Positions 45,520-53,551 of a stretch of DNA of 64,000 nt are shown here, in pieces. The DNA is from UBA4416 sp040387555 (lineage in GTDB: Bacteria; Bacteroidota; Bacteroidia; B-17B0; Aurantibacillaceae). Under the pieces are notes generated by a model. That model did not search any database and was not told the DNA's origin. It was given only the letters and a program-made list of their open reading frames with translations. The DNA lies in NCBI GenBank assembly GCA_040387555.1, contig JAZKDO010000005.1, forward strand, positions 186,001 through 250,000, written 5' to 3'. The position numbers were made by a program, and so were the translations under genes. Numbering within the stretch: the first letter of the stretch is position 1; each line of letters starts with the position of its first letter.

Positions 45520-47881
45520 GCATTCATTTAAAACACATAAGAAAACATACATCGCCTTAATTTTCTTTATAGGATTATTAACATTGTTCTTATTTTGTTT
45601 ACCAAAACCTTTATTTAAAGATTCTTATTCTATTATTTTAAATGATAGTGAGGATAGTCTTTTGTCGGCCAAAATTGCTAAGGATGGACAATGGCGGTTT
45701 CCTGAAAGCCATAATTTGAATTCGAAATTTGCGTACAGCATTCTTGCCTTTGAAGACGAATATTTTTTTAATCATCCTGGCATAAATCCTGTATCTATTT
45801 GGAGAGCTTTTAAACAAAATAGAAAAGCTGGAAAAATAGTTAGCGGTGGTAGTACTATTACCATGCAATTAACCCGCTTGATGCGAAATAACAGAAAGCG
45901 AACGTATATTGAAAAATTTATAGAATTGATACTTGCATTACGAATAGAACTAACCTATTCTAAAGCAGAAATATTAAAATTGTATGCATCGCACGCGCCG
46001 TTCGGGACTAACGTAGTAGGTGTTGAAGCAGCTTCCTGGCGGTATTTCGGGCGCTCTTTGTCGCAATTATCCTGGGCAGAATGCGCAACCCTGGCGGTAT
46101 TGCCTAATTCACCTTCCATTATTTATCCCGGTAAAAATCAAGGAAGACTAAAAATAAAACGGGATAAATTGCTTTCTAAATTATATAAATTAAATTATAT
46201 AGATGAGGAAACATACCGATTATCAGTTTATGAACCATTGCCACAAAAACCATTTTCTCTCCCAAATAAATCCAGGCATTTACTGAACAGGGCAGTAACT
46301 GAACATCCCCAAAATAATAATTTCAAAACAACACTAAATCCTGAAATACAAAACAGACTTTTAGAAATAATGTTTAAACATGCATTGGCATTAAAGCAAA
46401 ATGAAATTCATAATACCTGCGCGTTGGTATTAGATATTAATAAGAATGAAGTTGTTGCATATATAGGAAACACACCTGTTAAAGATAAAGAACCTCATGG
46501 AGAAGATGTGGATGTAATCATTTCAAACAGAAGCACGGGAAGCTTATTGAAACCTTATCTGTATGGGTTTATGATCAACGATGGCCAACTGTTGCCAAAC
46601 ATGTTAGTTCCTGATATTCCAACACAAATTGCCGGGTATGTTCCGCAAAATTTTGATTTTAATTATGATGGTGCAGTTCCTGCAAAACAAGCTTTATCCA
46701 GGAGTTTAAATATTCCCGCCGTTAAGATGTTACAACAGTACACGATTGATAAATTTCTTGATCGCTTAAAGCAAATTGGTTTATCAAGCATGAATCGTTC
46801 GGCTGATAATTATGGATTATCATTAATACTTGGAGGAGGAGAGGCTCGTCTCTGGGACATGTGTTCTGCATATGCGAGCATGGCAAGAGTTTTGACTCAC
46901 TTCAATAGATCGAACAGTTATGATGTTGCCGACTGGAGTAAGCCAAATTATTTAACTGATATTAAACAGAAAGCCTCAAGCAATCAGCAGCATACCCCTT
47001 TCATTTCAGCATCGTCCATCTGGTTAACTTTTGAAGCTATGGCTGAGGTTGGACGTCCGGATATTGATGCAAGTTGGCAGCGTTTAGGAAATGCACAGAA
47101 GATTGCATGGAAAACAGGAACAAGCTTTGGTTTCAGGGATGGCTGGGCTATTGGAATTTCCGGTAATTATGTAGTGGGTATCTGGGTTGGTAATGCAGAT
47201 GGAGAAGGTCGCCCTGGACTAACTGGTATTTCTGCCGCTGCACCAATTCTTTTCGAAGTTTTTGGCGCTCTTCCTAAATCAAATTGGTTTAAAATGCCAA
47301 CAACTGATTTAAAAAATGTTGTTGTCTGTAAACAAAGCGGTTTTCTTGCTTCGCAATATTGCTCAGAAACCAAAAATGAAAAAGTTCCTAAGAAGAGCAA
47401 CTGCGCATTGACCTGTTCATATCATAAGCCGATTCATATGGATGAAACCAATCAGTTTCGTGTAACGGATGCATGCATGTCACCTCTTGAAATGAAAACA
47501 GTCTCGTGGTTTGTATTGCCTCCTGTTCAGGAATATTACTTTAAAACTAAGAACCCACAATATAAATCACTCCCTCCTTATAAAACTGGTTGTGAACCTG
47601 AGATCGGACGTTCTATGGAAATGATCTATCCAAAAGCAGGAACGGTTATTTATATTCCTTATGAATTGAGTGGGGAACAAGGTAAAACCGTTTTTGAAAT
47701 TGCTCATCGCAATCCTTCCAGTATTGTATTTTGGCACATTGATGGTGTGTTAGTGGGTACTACCAGAAACTTTCATCAACTTGGTTTCAATCCGAGTAAA
47801 GGAAAACACATGTTGTCATTGTCTGATAATACTGGTGAAACCCTGAATGTTCCTTTTGAAATAATTAGCGAAAAAAAATAG
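45518..47881 (+). CDS. pbpC: Penicillin-binding protein 1C (bifunctional transglycosylase/transpeptidase)
   Basis: This 787-residue protein has an N-terminal membrane anchor (about 11-28). A GT51 transglycosylase domain (about 65-240) has E79 in FEDEYFFNHPGI and GGSTITMQLTRL. A transpeptidase domain has S342/K345 in RSTGSLLKPYLYG and K532-T-G in WKTGTSFGFRDGW. The C-terminal BiPBP_C domain (about 690-785) has WHIDG and FHQLGFNPSKGKHML. It polymerises and cross-links peptidoglycan at the inner membrane. The only available start is TTG, since the frame is closed by a TAA at 45494 and no ATG, GTG or other TTG precedes the anchor. Confidence 0.93.
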   Translation: MHSFKTHKKTYIALIFFIGLLTLFLFCLPKPLFKDSYSIILNDSEDSLLSAKIAKDGQWRFPESHNLNSKFAYSILAFEDEYFFNHPGINPVSIWRAFKQNRKAGKIVSGGSTITMQLTRLMRNNRKRTYIEKFIELILALRIELTYSKAEILKLYASHAPFGTNVVGVEAASWRYFGRSLSQLSWAECATLAVLPNSPSIIYPGKNQGRLKIKRDKLLSKLYKLNYIDEETYRLSVYEPLPQKPFSLPNKSRHLLNRAVTEHPQNNNFKTTLNPEIQNRLLEIMFKHALALKQNEIHNTCALVLDINKNEVVAYIGNTPVKDKEPHGEDVDVIISNRSTGSLLKPYLYGFMINDGQLLPNMLVPDIPTQIAGYVPQNFDFNYDGAVPAKQALSRSLNIPAVKMLQQYTIDKFLDRLKQIGLSSMNRSADNYGLSLILGGGEARLWDMCSAYASMARVLTHFNRSNSYDVADWSKPNYLTDIKQKASSNQQHTPFISASSIWLTFEAMAEVGRPDIDASWQRLGNAQKIAWKTGTSFGFRDGWAIGISGNYVVGIWVGNADGEGRPGLTGISAAAPILFEVFGALPKSNWFKMPTTDLKNVVVCKQSGFLASQYCSETKNEKVPKKSNCALTCSYHKPIHMDETNQFRVTDACMSPLEMKTVSWFVLPPVQEYYFKTKNPQYKSLPPYKTGCEPEIGRSMEMIYPKAGTVIYIPYELSGEQGKTVFEIAHRNPSSIVFWHIDGVLVGTTRNFHQLGFNPSKGKHMLSLSDNTGETLNVPFEIISEKK

Positions 47882-47892
47882 TATTTATATTT

Positions 47893-47992
47893 GGGCGCGT
47901 CCTCCAAAGAGACAGTCGAAATGGGCTGTCACTGCAAGTCCCGCATTCCGCTGAAGCTCCATTAGGGAGCTTTTCGTTTGCATCCCTCGCGC
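47893..47992 (-). repeat. Structured intergenic repeat element, copy 1 (minus orientation)
   Basis: The ends GCGCG (47895-47899) and CGCGC (47988-47992) pair and enclose two hairpins: GACAGTC/GGCTGTC around GAAAT(G), and AAGCTCC/GGAGCTT around ATTAG. Read on the minus strand it begins GCGCGAGGGAT and ends GGACGCGCCC, matching copy 2 at 48443-48525 at both ends. It lies between pbpC and the MerR gene and is more GC-rich than its surroundings. Confidence 0.65.
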
Positions 47993-48068
47993 AAGAACAA
48001 GACTCCCTTTGTTAATTGCTTTAACTATTTTGTTGAAAAGGTTTAAAACCATTAAAGTATTAGTTATT

Positions 48069-48076
48069 TATATTTG
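48069..48076 (+). promoter_or_regulatory. TAnnTTTG box four bases before the MerR start
   Basis: TATATTTG is followed by GTTA and the ATG at 48081. Used as a -7 box it would give a leaderless transcript. No TTTG is seen at the matching -33 position. Confidence 0.4.
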
Positions 48077-48080
48077 GTTA

Positions 48081-48419
48081 ATGGCATTATTGGAAAAAGA
48101 AACTGAAAAATTATTTTACTCGATTGGCGAAGTAGCTGATATGTTTGATGTGAATACATCATTAGTGCGTTTTTGGGAAAAAGAATTTGATGTCATTACG
48201 CCTTCAAAAAATAAAAAAGGTAACCGCTTGTTCACCAAAAAAGATATTGAAAATTTTAAATTGATTTTTCATTTCGTTAAAGAAAAAGGATACACTTTGC
48301 AAGGCGCCAAGGATAAATTAAAAGGCGGTATTAAAGAATCTGATCAGGTTAAAGTTGAGGTGATTGATAAATTAAAAAACATCAAGGAGCAACTTTTGAA
48401 GATAAAAAACACTTTATAG
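48081..48419 (+). CDS. MerR-family transcriptional regulator
   Basis: This 112-residue protein has an N-terminal MerR winged helix-turn-helix (about 13-80): FYSIGEVADMFDVNTSLVRFWEKEF, then the wing NKKGNRLFTKKDIENF, followed by a short coiled-coil helix (about 90-112) for dimerisation. There is no effector domain, so it is of the small MerR type common in Bacteroidota. The frame is open upstream to 48009, but the ATG at 48081 gives the proper family start; the upstream part (hydrophobic, LLKRFKTIKVLVIYIW) looks non-coding. It is flanked by two repeat elements in opposite orientation. Confidence 0.85.
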   Translation: MALLEKETEKLFYSIGEVADMFDVNTSLVRFWEKEFDVITPSKNKKGNRLFTKKDIENFKLIFHFVKEKGYTLQGAKDKLKGGIKESDQVKVEVIDKLKNIKEQLLKIKNTL

Positions 48420-48442
48420 TTCCCCTTTAGATTGTTAATCTT

Positions 48443-48525
48443 GCGCTAGGGATTGTAGTTGAAATCCTTTTTGCCTGCTCTCCGCAAAAAGATTGAGACG
48501 TAAAGCCCGTCCGCCAGGAGCGCCC
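48443..48525 (+). repeat. Structured intergenic repeat element, copy 2 (plus orientation)
   Basis: The ends GCGCT (48443-48447) and AGCGC (48519-48523) pair and enclose a strong hairpin, CTTTTTGC/GCAAAAAG, extended by AATC/GATT with one bulge, followed by TAAAGCCCG. The left end GCGCTAGGGAT and the right end AGGAGCGCCC match copy 1 read on the other strand. It lies between the MerR gene and the M16 gene. Confidence 0.65.
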
Positions 48526-48612
48526 AAGATCTACTATTGGATCAGCTTTATATATATTATAAATTGTAGCTAGTTTTCTACTTAAATCCACTAAATTCTG
48601 TAAATTTAAACC

Positions 48613-49896
48613 ATGACTTTAAATAGAAAAATTGCTCCAGAATTTAAAACTATTGATAAGATTGATATTCAACAAGCTGTTGAGCATACCTTATCTAATG
48701 GAATTAAAGTGTATACAATTGACAGTGGTTCACAGGAACTGACAAAAATTGAATTTGTTTTTAAAGCCGGGATGTATTATCAGTCTCAGCCTTTATTGGC
48801 TTCAGCAACAAATAATTTATTAGAAACAGGGACAAAAAATTACACAGCTAATGAATTGTCAGATAATATTGATTTTTTTGGTTCTTTTTTCGAATGTTCC
48901 GTAGAGCAGGATTATTCTTCGCTAGCTTTATATAGTTTAAATAAATACCTTGATAAGAGCCTGCATTATGTAGAAGATATTATCAAGAATCCGATTTTTC
49001 CTAAGGATGAATTCGAGATTTATATTTCCAACAAGAAACAAAAACATATCGTTAATTCGGAGAAGGTTGCCGTCGTTGCTCGTCGTCGTTTTTCTGAATT
49101 AATCTTTGGAGAGAAGCATCCTTATGGTGTTGCGGTAAAAGATGAGGACTTTGATAAATTGAGGTTAGAAAACATCATTGAATTTTATAAAACATTTTAT
49201 CATTCCGGTAATTGCACTATTATGGCATCCGGAAAATTACCTTCGAATCTCATAGAAACGTTGGGTCAATTTTTTGGCAAAACTACCTGGGGACATGTGC
49301 AAACCATACCTATGCCTAAAGCTTTATTGGATACTACGAAGCAACAAAAACATTTAATTGAAAAACCGGAGGCTATTCAGTCTGCGGTGAGAGTAGGAAG
49401 ATATTTGTTTAATAAAAGGGATCCGGATTATTTTCAATTTCAGGTACTCAATACTATTCTTGGTGGTTATTTTGGTTCTCGTTTAATGACTAATATACGT
49501 GAAGATAAAGGATACACTTATGGAATTGGAAGTGGTTTAGCTTCATTAGTAAATGCCGGTTACTTTTTTATTTCAACTGAAGTTGGTGTAGACGTAACAA
49601 ATAATACTCTGACAGAAATTTATAAGGAAATTAAATTACTGCGTGAAGAGTTAGTAGATGCTGAGGAATTAGAAACCGTTCGTAATTATGTACTGGGACA
49701 GTTTTTAAGAAGTGTGGATGGTCCTTATTCGTTAGCGGATAAATTTAAAGCAATTTGGGAATTTGGCTTAGGCTATGATTATTTCGAAAAATATTTTGCA
49801 GCGGTAAAAGCAATTACACCCGAAGAAATTAAAGACTTGGCTAATAAATACCTAAAAGAAGAAGACCTTATAGAATTAGTAGTTGGTAAAAAATAA
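48613..49896 (+). CDS. M16-family peptidase homologue without the zinc motif
   Basis: This 427-residue protein has the two-lobed M16B (pitrilysin/processing-peptidase) fold signature: HTLSNGIKVYTIDSGS at the start and the C-terminal-domain block GGYFGSRLMTNIREDKGYTYGIGSG. The position of the zinc motif HxxEH, which normally reads AHLLEH, is ATNNLLETG (residues 65-73), so the metal ligands are lost. Bacterial M16 enzymes are often active/inactive pairs, and this corresponds to the inactive partner. No active partner is adjacent here. There is no signal peptide. Confidence 0.85.
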   Translation: MTLNRKIAPEFKTIDKIDIQQAVEHTLSNGIKVYTIDSGSQELTKIEFVFKAGMYYQSQPLLASATNNLLETGTKNYTANELSDNIDFFGSFFECSVEQDYSSLALYSLNKYLDKSLHYVEDIIKNPIFPKDEFEIYISNKKQKHIVNSEKVAVVARRRFSELIFGEKHPYGVAVKDEDFDKLRLENIIEFYKTFYHSGNCTIMASGKLPSNLIETLGQFFGKTTWGHVQTIPMPKALLDTTKQQKHLIEKPEAIQSAVRVGRYLFNKRDPDYFQFQVLNTILGGYFGSRLMTNIREDKGYTYGIGSGLASLVNAGYFFISTEVGVDVTNNTLTEIYKEIKLLREELVDAEELETVRNYVLGQFLRSVDGPYSLADKFKAIWEFGLGYDYFEKYFAAVKAITPEEIKDLANKYLKEEDLIELVVGKK

Positions 49897-49901
49897 ATCT
49901 C

Positions 49902-51038
49902 TTGGCAAAAATTTTCATTATAGGACCAGCTTACCCACTTCGTGGAGGCCTCGCTACATTTGACGAATTATTTTGTGAAGCCTTCAATAAACAAGGGCAT
50001 GATTGTGAAATCATTTCGTATAGTTTGCAATACCCTAGTTTTTTATTTCCTGGAAGTACGCAGTTTGATACAAGTGGAAATGAACCAAAACACATAAAAA
50101 TTCATACGCTGATTAATTCTGTGAATCCTTTATCATGGATCAAAACAGCACGTTTTATAAAAAAACATAAGCCCGACTTTGTTGTGTTCCGTTTTTGGAT
50201 TCCGTTTATGGGACCTGCTTTAGGGAGCATTGCCCGCATGATTGGCAAGAGTGGAGTAAAAGTATTAGCGATCACGGATAATGTAATTCCTCATGAGAAG
50301 CGGGCAGGGGACGAAGCTTTTTCAAAATATTTCATCAATTCCTGCGATGGTTTTGTGACCATGAGTAAGGCAGTGATGAATGATCTGCGGAAATTCACTT
50401 CCACTTCTTACAAAAAGTATTTGTTACACCCATTGTATACATCTTTCGGTGAGAAGCAAGGCAAGCAGCAAGCTCGTAAAACGTTAGGGTTGCCTGCGGA
50501 TAAACAATTGATTTTATTTTTTGGTTTGATACGCAAGTACAAAGGCCTTGATATGCTACTGGATGCGATGCACGAATTGAAATCTAAGCCTGAAATTAAT
50601 TTAGTGATTGCAGGTGAATTTTATGAAGATAAACAGCCGTATTTAGATCTTATAGAAAAATATGGAATTCAGGATCAGGTTATTTTGCATGGAAAGTTTA
50701 TTGCAAATGAAGATGTTAAACTATATTTCTCAGCAGCAGACCTGGTAGCTTTACCTTACAGAAGCGCAACGCAAAGTGGAGTAACTCAGGTATCCTTTCA
50801 TTTTGAAGTCCCAACCCTTGTAACAAATGTGGGTGGATTATCAGAGATCATACCCGATAAAATTGCCGGGTATGTGGTGGAATCTAATGGAAAGGCGATT
50901 GCTGAAGGCATTGACGATTATTTTTCCAACAACCGGATGGAAGCTTTCACACAAGGTATGATTCGGGAGAAAAAGAAATATGACTGGAAAATATTTGTTG
51001 ACGAAGTGTACGGATTATACCAATCTATTAAACGATAA
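49902..51038 (+). CDS. GT4-family glycosyltransferase
   Basis: This 378-residue GT-B enzyme starts with AKIFIIGPAYPLRGGLATF (TTG start) and has FFGLIRKYKGLDMLLDAM in the donor domain and the segment YRSATQSGVTQVSFHFEVPT in place of a typical E-x7-E motif. This is a variant in which the first acidic residue is absent. The chain is similar to GT4-type enzymes conserved across Bacteroidota outside glycan loci. It begins six bases after the M16-like gene and ends at a strong terminator. An HddA-like kinase is encoded nearby, so a role in a heptose or core-type glycan is possible. Confidence 0.83.
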   Translation: MAKIFIIGPAYPLRGGLATFDELFCEAFNKQGHDCEIISYSLQYPSFLFPGSTQFDTSGNEPKHIKIHTLINSVNPLSWIKTARFIKKHKPDFVVFRFWIPFMGPALGSIARMIGKSGVKVLAITDNVIPHEKRAGDEAFSKYFINSCDGFVTMSKAVMNDLRKFTSTSYKKYLLHPLYTSFGEKQGKQQARKTLGLPADKQLILFFGLIRKYKGLDMLLDAMHELKSKPEINLVIAGEFYEDKQPYLDLIEKYGIQDQVILHGKFIANEDVKLYFSAADLVALPYRSATQSGVTQVSFHFEVPTLVTNVGGLSEIIPDKIAGYVVESNGKAIAEGIDDYFSNNRMEAFTQGMIREKKKYDWKIFVDEVYGLYQSIKR

Positions 51039-51053
51039 AAAAATATTTTCAAT

Positions 51054-51091
51054 AAAAAAGCTTGCTTATCGATTGATAAGCAAGCTTTTTT
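51054..51091. terminator. Very strong bidirectional terminator
   Basis: AAAAAAGCTTGCTTATC and GATAAGCAAGCTTTTTT pair perfectly over 17 bp around a GATT loop. It lies between the GT4 gene and the convergent cupredoxin gene. Confidence 0.9.
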
Positions 51092-51104
51092 ATTGATTGA
51101 TTAA

Positions 51105-51722
51105 TTAATCAATAATGATTTTTCTGGTAACTTTCTTCGCATTAGAAGTTAATTGTAAAAAGTAGACTCCGGCCGGAACTTTGTTTTGTAAATCAACATT
51201 GATTGTTGAAACACCAGCAATTGTTTCTTTTTTGAATACTAAAGATTCAACTTCTTGTCCGCAAATAGAATATAATTTCAATATCACATTACTATCTTCA
51301 GAGTTATATTTCACTGAAAATTTGTCTTTTGCAGGATTCGGAAAAATACTGACACTGCTGATACTTGCATCTTGTTCATTAATACTTGTTGAAGAAACGG
51401 TAATCATGCCTTTCATCCCCATACCAGCATGTGCAGTACATACATAGTAAATATCACTTGCTGTTGTAACTGTAAATGTATAATTAGTAGTTTTAGTTCC
51501 AAACCCAGTTCCTGATGGAGTGTTTTGGTTGGCATTCCATGTAGATTGGGTTACTTCAGCTAAAGGATGAGTTCCGTTTGCTTGAATTGTAACAACATCC
51601 CCAACCAAAACACTGAGTGTTGCTGGTGAATAAGTGAACCCGTTAATTGTCACTGTATATGAAGTAGCCTTCATGCATACTGTCATAACTGTTAATAAAA
51701 GTACAGAGTAGATTTTTTTCAT
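51105..51722 (-). CDS. T9SS-secreted cupredoxin (plastocyanin/pseudoazurin-like)
   Basis: This 205-residue protein has a signal peptide (KIYSVLLLTVMTVCMKA). A blue-copper domain (about 21-112) has the candidate ligands H52 (NGTHPLAEV), C95 and H98 in YYVCTAHAGMGMKG, and M101 or M103; C-x2-H-x4-M with M103 is the spacing of pseudoazurins. The C-terminal type A T9SS sorting domain starts SSVSIFPNPAKDKFSV. The protein should therefore carry a type 1 copper centre to the cell surface, where it could shuttle electrons or bind copper. It is monocistronic. Confidence 0.87.
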   Translation of the reverse strand: MKKIYSVLLLTVMTVCMKATSYTVTINGFTYSPATLSVLVGDVVTIQANGTHPLAEVTQSTWNANQNTPSGTGFGTKTTNYTFTVTTASDIYYVCTAHAGMGMKGMITVSSTSINEQDASISSVSIFPNPAKDKFSVKYNSEDSNVILKLYSICGQEVESLVFKKETIAGVSTINVDLQNKVPAGVYFLQLTSNAKKVTRKIIID

Positions 51723-51800
51723 AGGTTTTGTTTTATGGGTTAATATATATTAAATATAATAAATTTTTTTCAAAGGTAATTTCAATTAAAATTCTAGAGT

Positions 51801-51808
51801 TATATTTG
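51801..51808 (+). promoter_or_regulatory. TAnnTTTG -7 box candidate for the GHMP kinase gene
   Basis: TATATTTG lies 23 bases before the ATG, a normal distance for this phylum. The -33 region is not clear. Confidence 0.45.
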
Positions 51809-51831
51809 ACCCAAATAAATGTTGTAACAAA

Positions 51832-52857
51832 ATGATCATTCGAAGTAAAGCACCTTTAAGAATCGGCCTAGCTGGTGGAGGAACAGATGTATCACCTTAC
51901 AGTGATATTTTTGGAGGTGCTATTTTAAATGCAACGATTGATTTGTACGCTTATGCTAGCCTGGAGCCTTTGGATAATGGCAGGATAGAATTTTGCATTG
52001 ATGGAATAGACAAGCGCTTATCTATGGATTCAGCTCAGGAACTGAAATTAGTGGAAGGTTTTGAATTATTTATTGGCGTTTATAATCGTATCATTAAGCA
52101 ATTTAATTTAAAACCTTTATCCTTTCGCTTGACTTCATATATTGAAGCTCCGCAAGGTTCGGGATTAGGTACTTCTTCTACCATCGTTGTGTCATTATTA
52201 GGTGCTTTTGTGGAGTGGTTAAAATTACCATTAGGAAAATATGATATCGCACATCTTGCTTATGAAATTGAGCGTGTTGACCTGAACATGAGTGGAGGAA
52301 AACAGGATCAGTATGCTGCTACCTTTGGAGGCATTAACTTCATGGAATTTTTAGCAAATGATAAAGTTATTGTCAATCCACTTCAATTAAAAGATGAAGT
52401 ATTATACGAATTGGAGTTTAATCTTCTTTTATATTTCACAGCCACTCAGCGTTTATCTGCGACTATCATTAATGAACAGGTTAAGAATGTGAAAGAAAAT
52501 AATACGAAGTCTGTTGAAGCAATGCATCATTTAAAAGAACAGGCTCAACAGATGAAAGATAGTTTGTTACGCGGCGATTTAAATCATATTGGGGAAATTC
52601 TGCATTTTGGCTGGACGAACAAAAAACAAATTGCGCATTCTATTAGTAATGAGCTAATTGATCATGTATACACAACAGCTATAACCACAGGTGCTACCGG
52701 TGGAAAAATTTCGGGAGCGGGTGGAGGAGGCTTCATGTTCTTTTATTGCCCTGGAGTAACTAAAGTAAAAGTAGCCAAGGCAATTGAAGGTTTAGGCGGC
52801 AGAGTACAATCTTTTAAATTCACTCAACAGGGTTTAACTACCTGGACAAGTTTGTAA
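51832..52857 (+). CDS. GHMP-family sugar kinase, HddA-like
   Basis: This 341-residue protein is an ATP-dependent GHMP kinase. It begins with IIRSKAPLRIGLAGGGTDVSPYSD (in part), has the ATP-binding glycine/serine motif PQGSGLGTSS (residues 107-116) and the C-terminal KISGAGGGGFMFFYC. The best family match by eye is HddA, D-glycero-alpha-D-manno-heptose-7-phosphate kinase, which feeds GDP-heptose or similar nucleotide heptoses into surface glycans. The usual neighbours (isomerase, GmhB phosphatase, nucleotidyltransferase HddC) are not in this window, so the exact pathway is unsure. Confidence 0.82.
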   Translation: MIIRSKAPLRIGLAGGGTDVSPYSDIFGGAILNATIDLYAYASLEPLDNGRIEFCIDGIDKRLSMDSAQELKLVEGFELFIGVYNRIIKQFNLKPLSFRLTSYIEAPQGSGLGTSSTIVVSLLGAFVEWLKLPLGKYDIAHLAYEIERVDLNMSGGKQDQYAATFGGINFMEFLANDKVIVNPLQLKDEVLYELEFNLLLYFTATQRLSATIINEQVKNVKENNTKSVEAMHHLKEQAQQMKDSLLRGDLNHIGEILHFGWTNKKQIAHSISNELIDHVYTTAITTGATGGKISGAGGGGFMFFYCPGVTKVKVAKAIEGLGGRVQSFKFTQQGLTTWTSL

Positions 52858-52973
52858 AATTATTTTCGCAGATTTGCAAGCCTGTTAAGGACTAAATTGA
52901 AGGTAATTTTAAACAGATTTCTTTATATTTCAACAATAATCAAGATTGTATCTGTATTTCTTATCTTTAAGAG

Positions 52974-53528
52974 ATGACTGAAGAAACTATTTTGCATGAA
53001 GCCACATTTAGCCCCAGAGTTAAAACCTATATTTTCTTTGTTGTTTTAGGCATTTTAATTCCAACCGTAATAGGATGGGTACTTATTCCATTCTGGATTT
53101 TTGGTTTGGGACAATGGATGAGTGGAAAATATTTTAAGACGCTTTCCTGTAAGCTTACCAATAAAAATTTAAAATTCTCAAAAGGATTGATTGTACATAT
53201 AGAAAAAACAATTCCGGTTGAAAACATCCAGGACCTTTCGTTTGTGGGTGGCCCCATTCTTCGCTACTTTGGATTAACACTGATTAAAATTGAAACTGCC
53301 GGAGGAGGTGGTCCGCACAATCAAAATATGATGAGTATGTTAGGGATCAACGATGCAGAAAATTTTAAAACACAAATCTTAATTCAACGTGAAAAAGTAA
53401 TTAATCAAAAGTATGGTTTTGGAAGTGCTTCCGCAAATCAACAGTCCGCAACAACGATAGATAATACTCAACTTTTAACGGATATAAAAAACGAATTGAT
53501 TGAAATTAAAAATAGTTTAAAAAAATAA
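52974..53528 (+). CDS. Bacterial PH-domain (bPH2/YdbT-like) membrane protein
   Basis: This 184-residue protein has two adjacent hydrophobic helices (about 17-50: YIFFVVLGILIPTVIGWVLI and PFWIFGLGQW) followed by a bacterial PH domain (about 55-125) with CKLTNKNLKFSKG and VENIQDLSFVGGPILRYFGL, typical of the YdbS/YdbT (bPH2) group. The C-terminal 25 residues (NTQLLTDIKNELIEIKNSL) form a short coiled coil. The family is membrane-associated; its function is poorly known. It is followed on the same strand by the SpoIIE-like gene after 23 bases. Confidence 0.82.
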   Translation: MTEETILHEATFSPRVKTYIFFVVLGILIPTVIGWVLIPFWIFGLGQWMSGKYFKTLSCKLTNKNLKFSKGLIVHIEKTIPVENIQDLSFVGGPILRYFGLTLIKIETAGGGGPHNQNMMSMLGINDAENFKTQILIQREKVINQKYGFGSASANQQSATTIDNTQLLTDIKNELIEIKNSLKK

Positions 53529-53551
53529 TTCAACATACTAATTACACAAAC

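Noticed and set aside
48009..48080. An upstream TTG start giving a 136-residue MerR protein
   Set aside because: The added 24 residues are not part of the MerR family and the ATG at 48081 gives the proper start.
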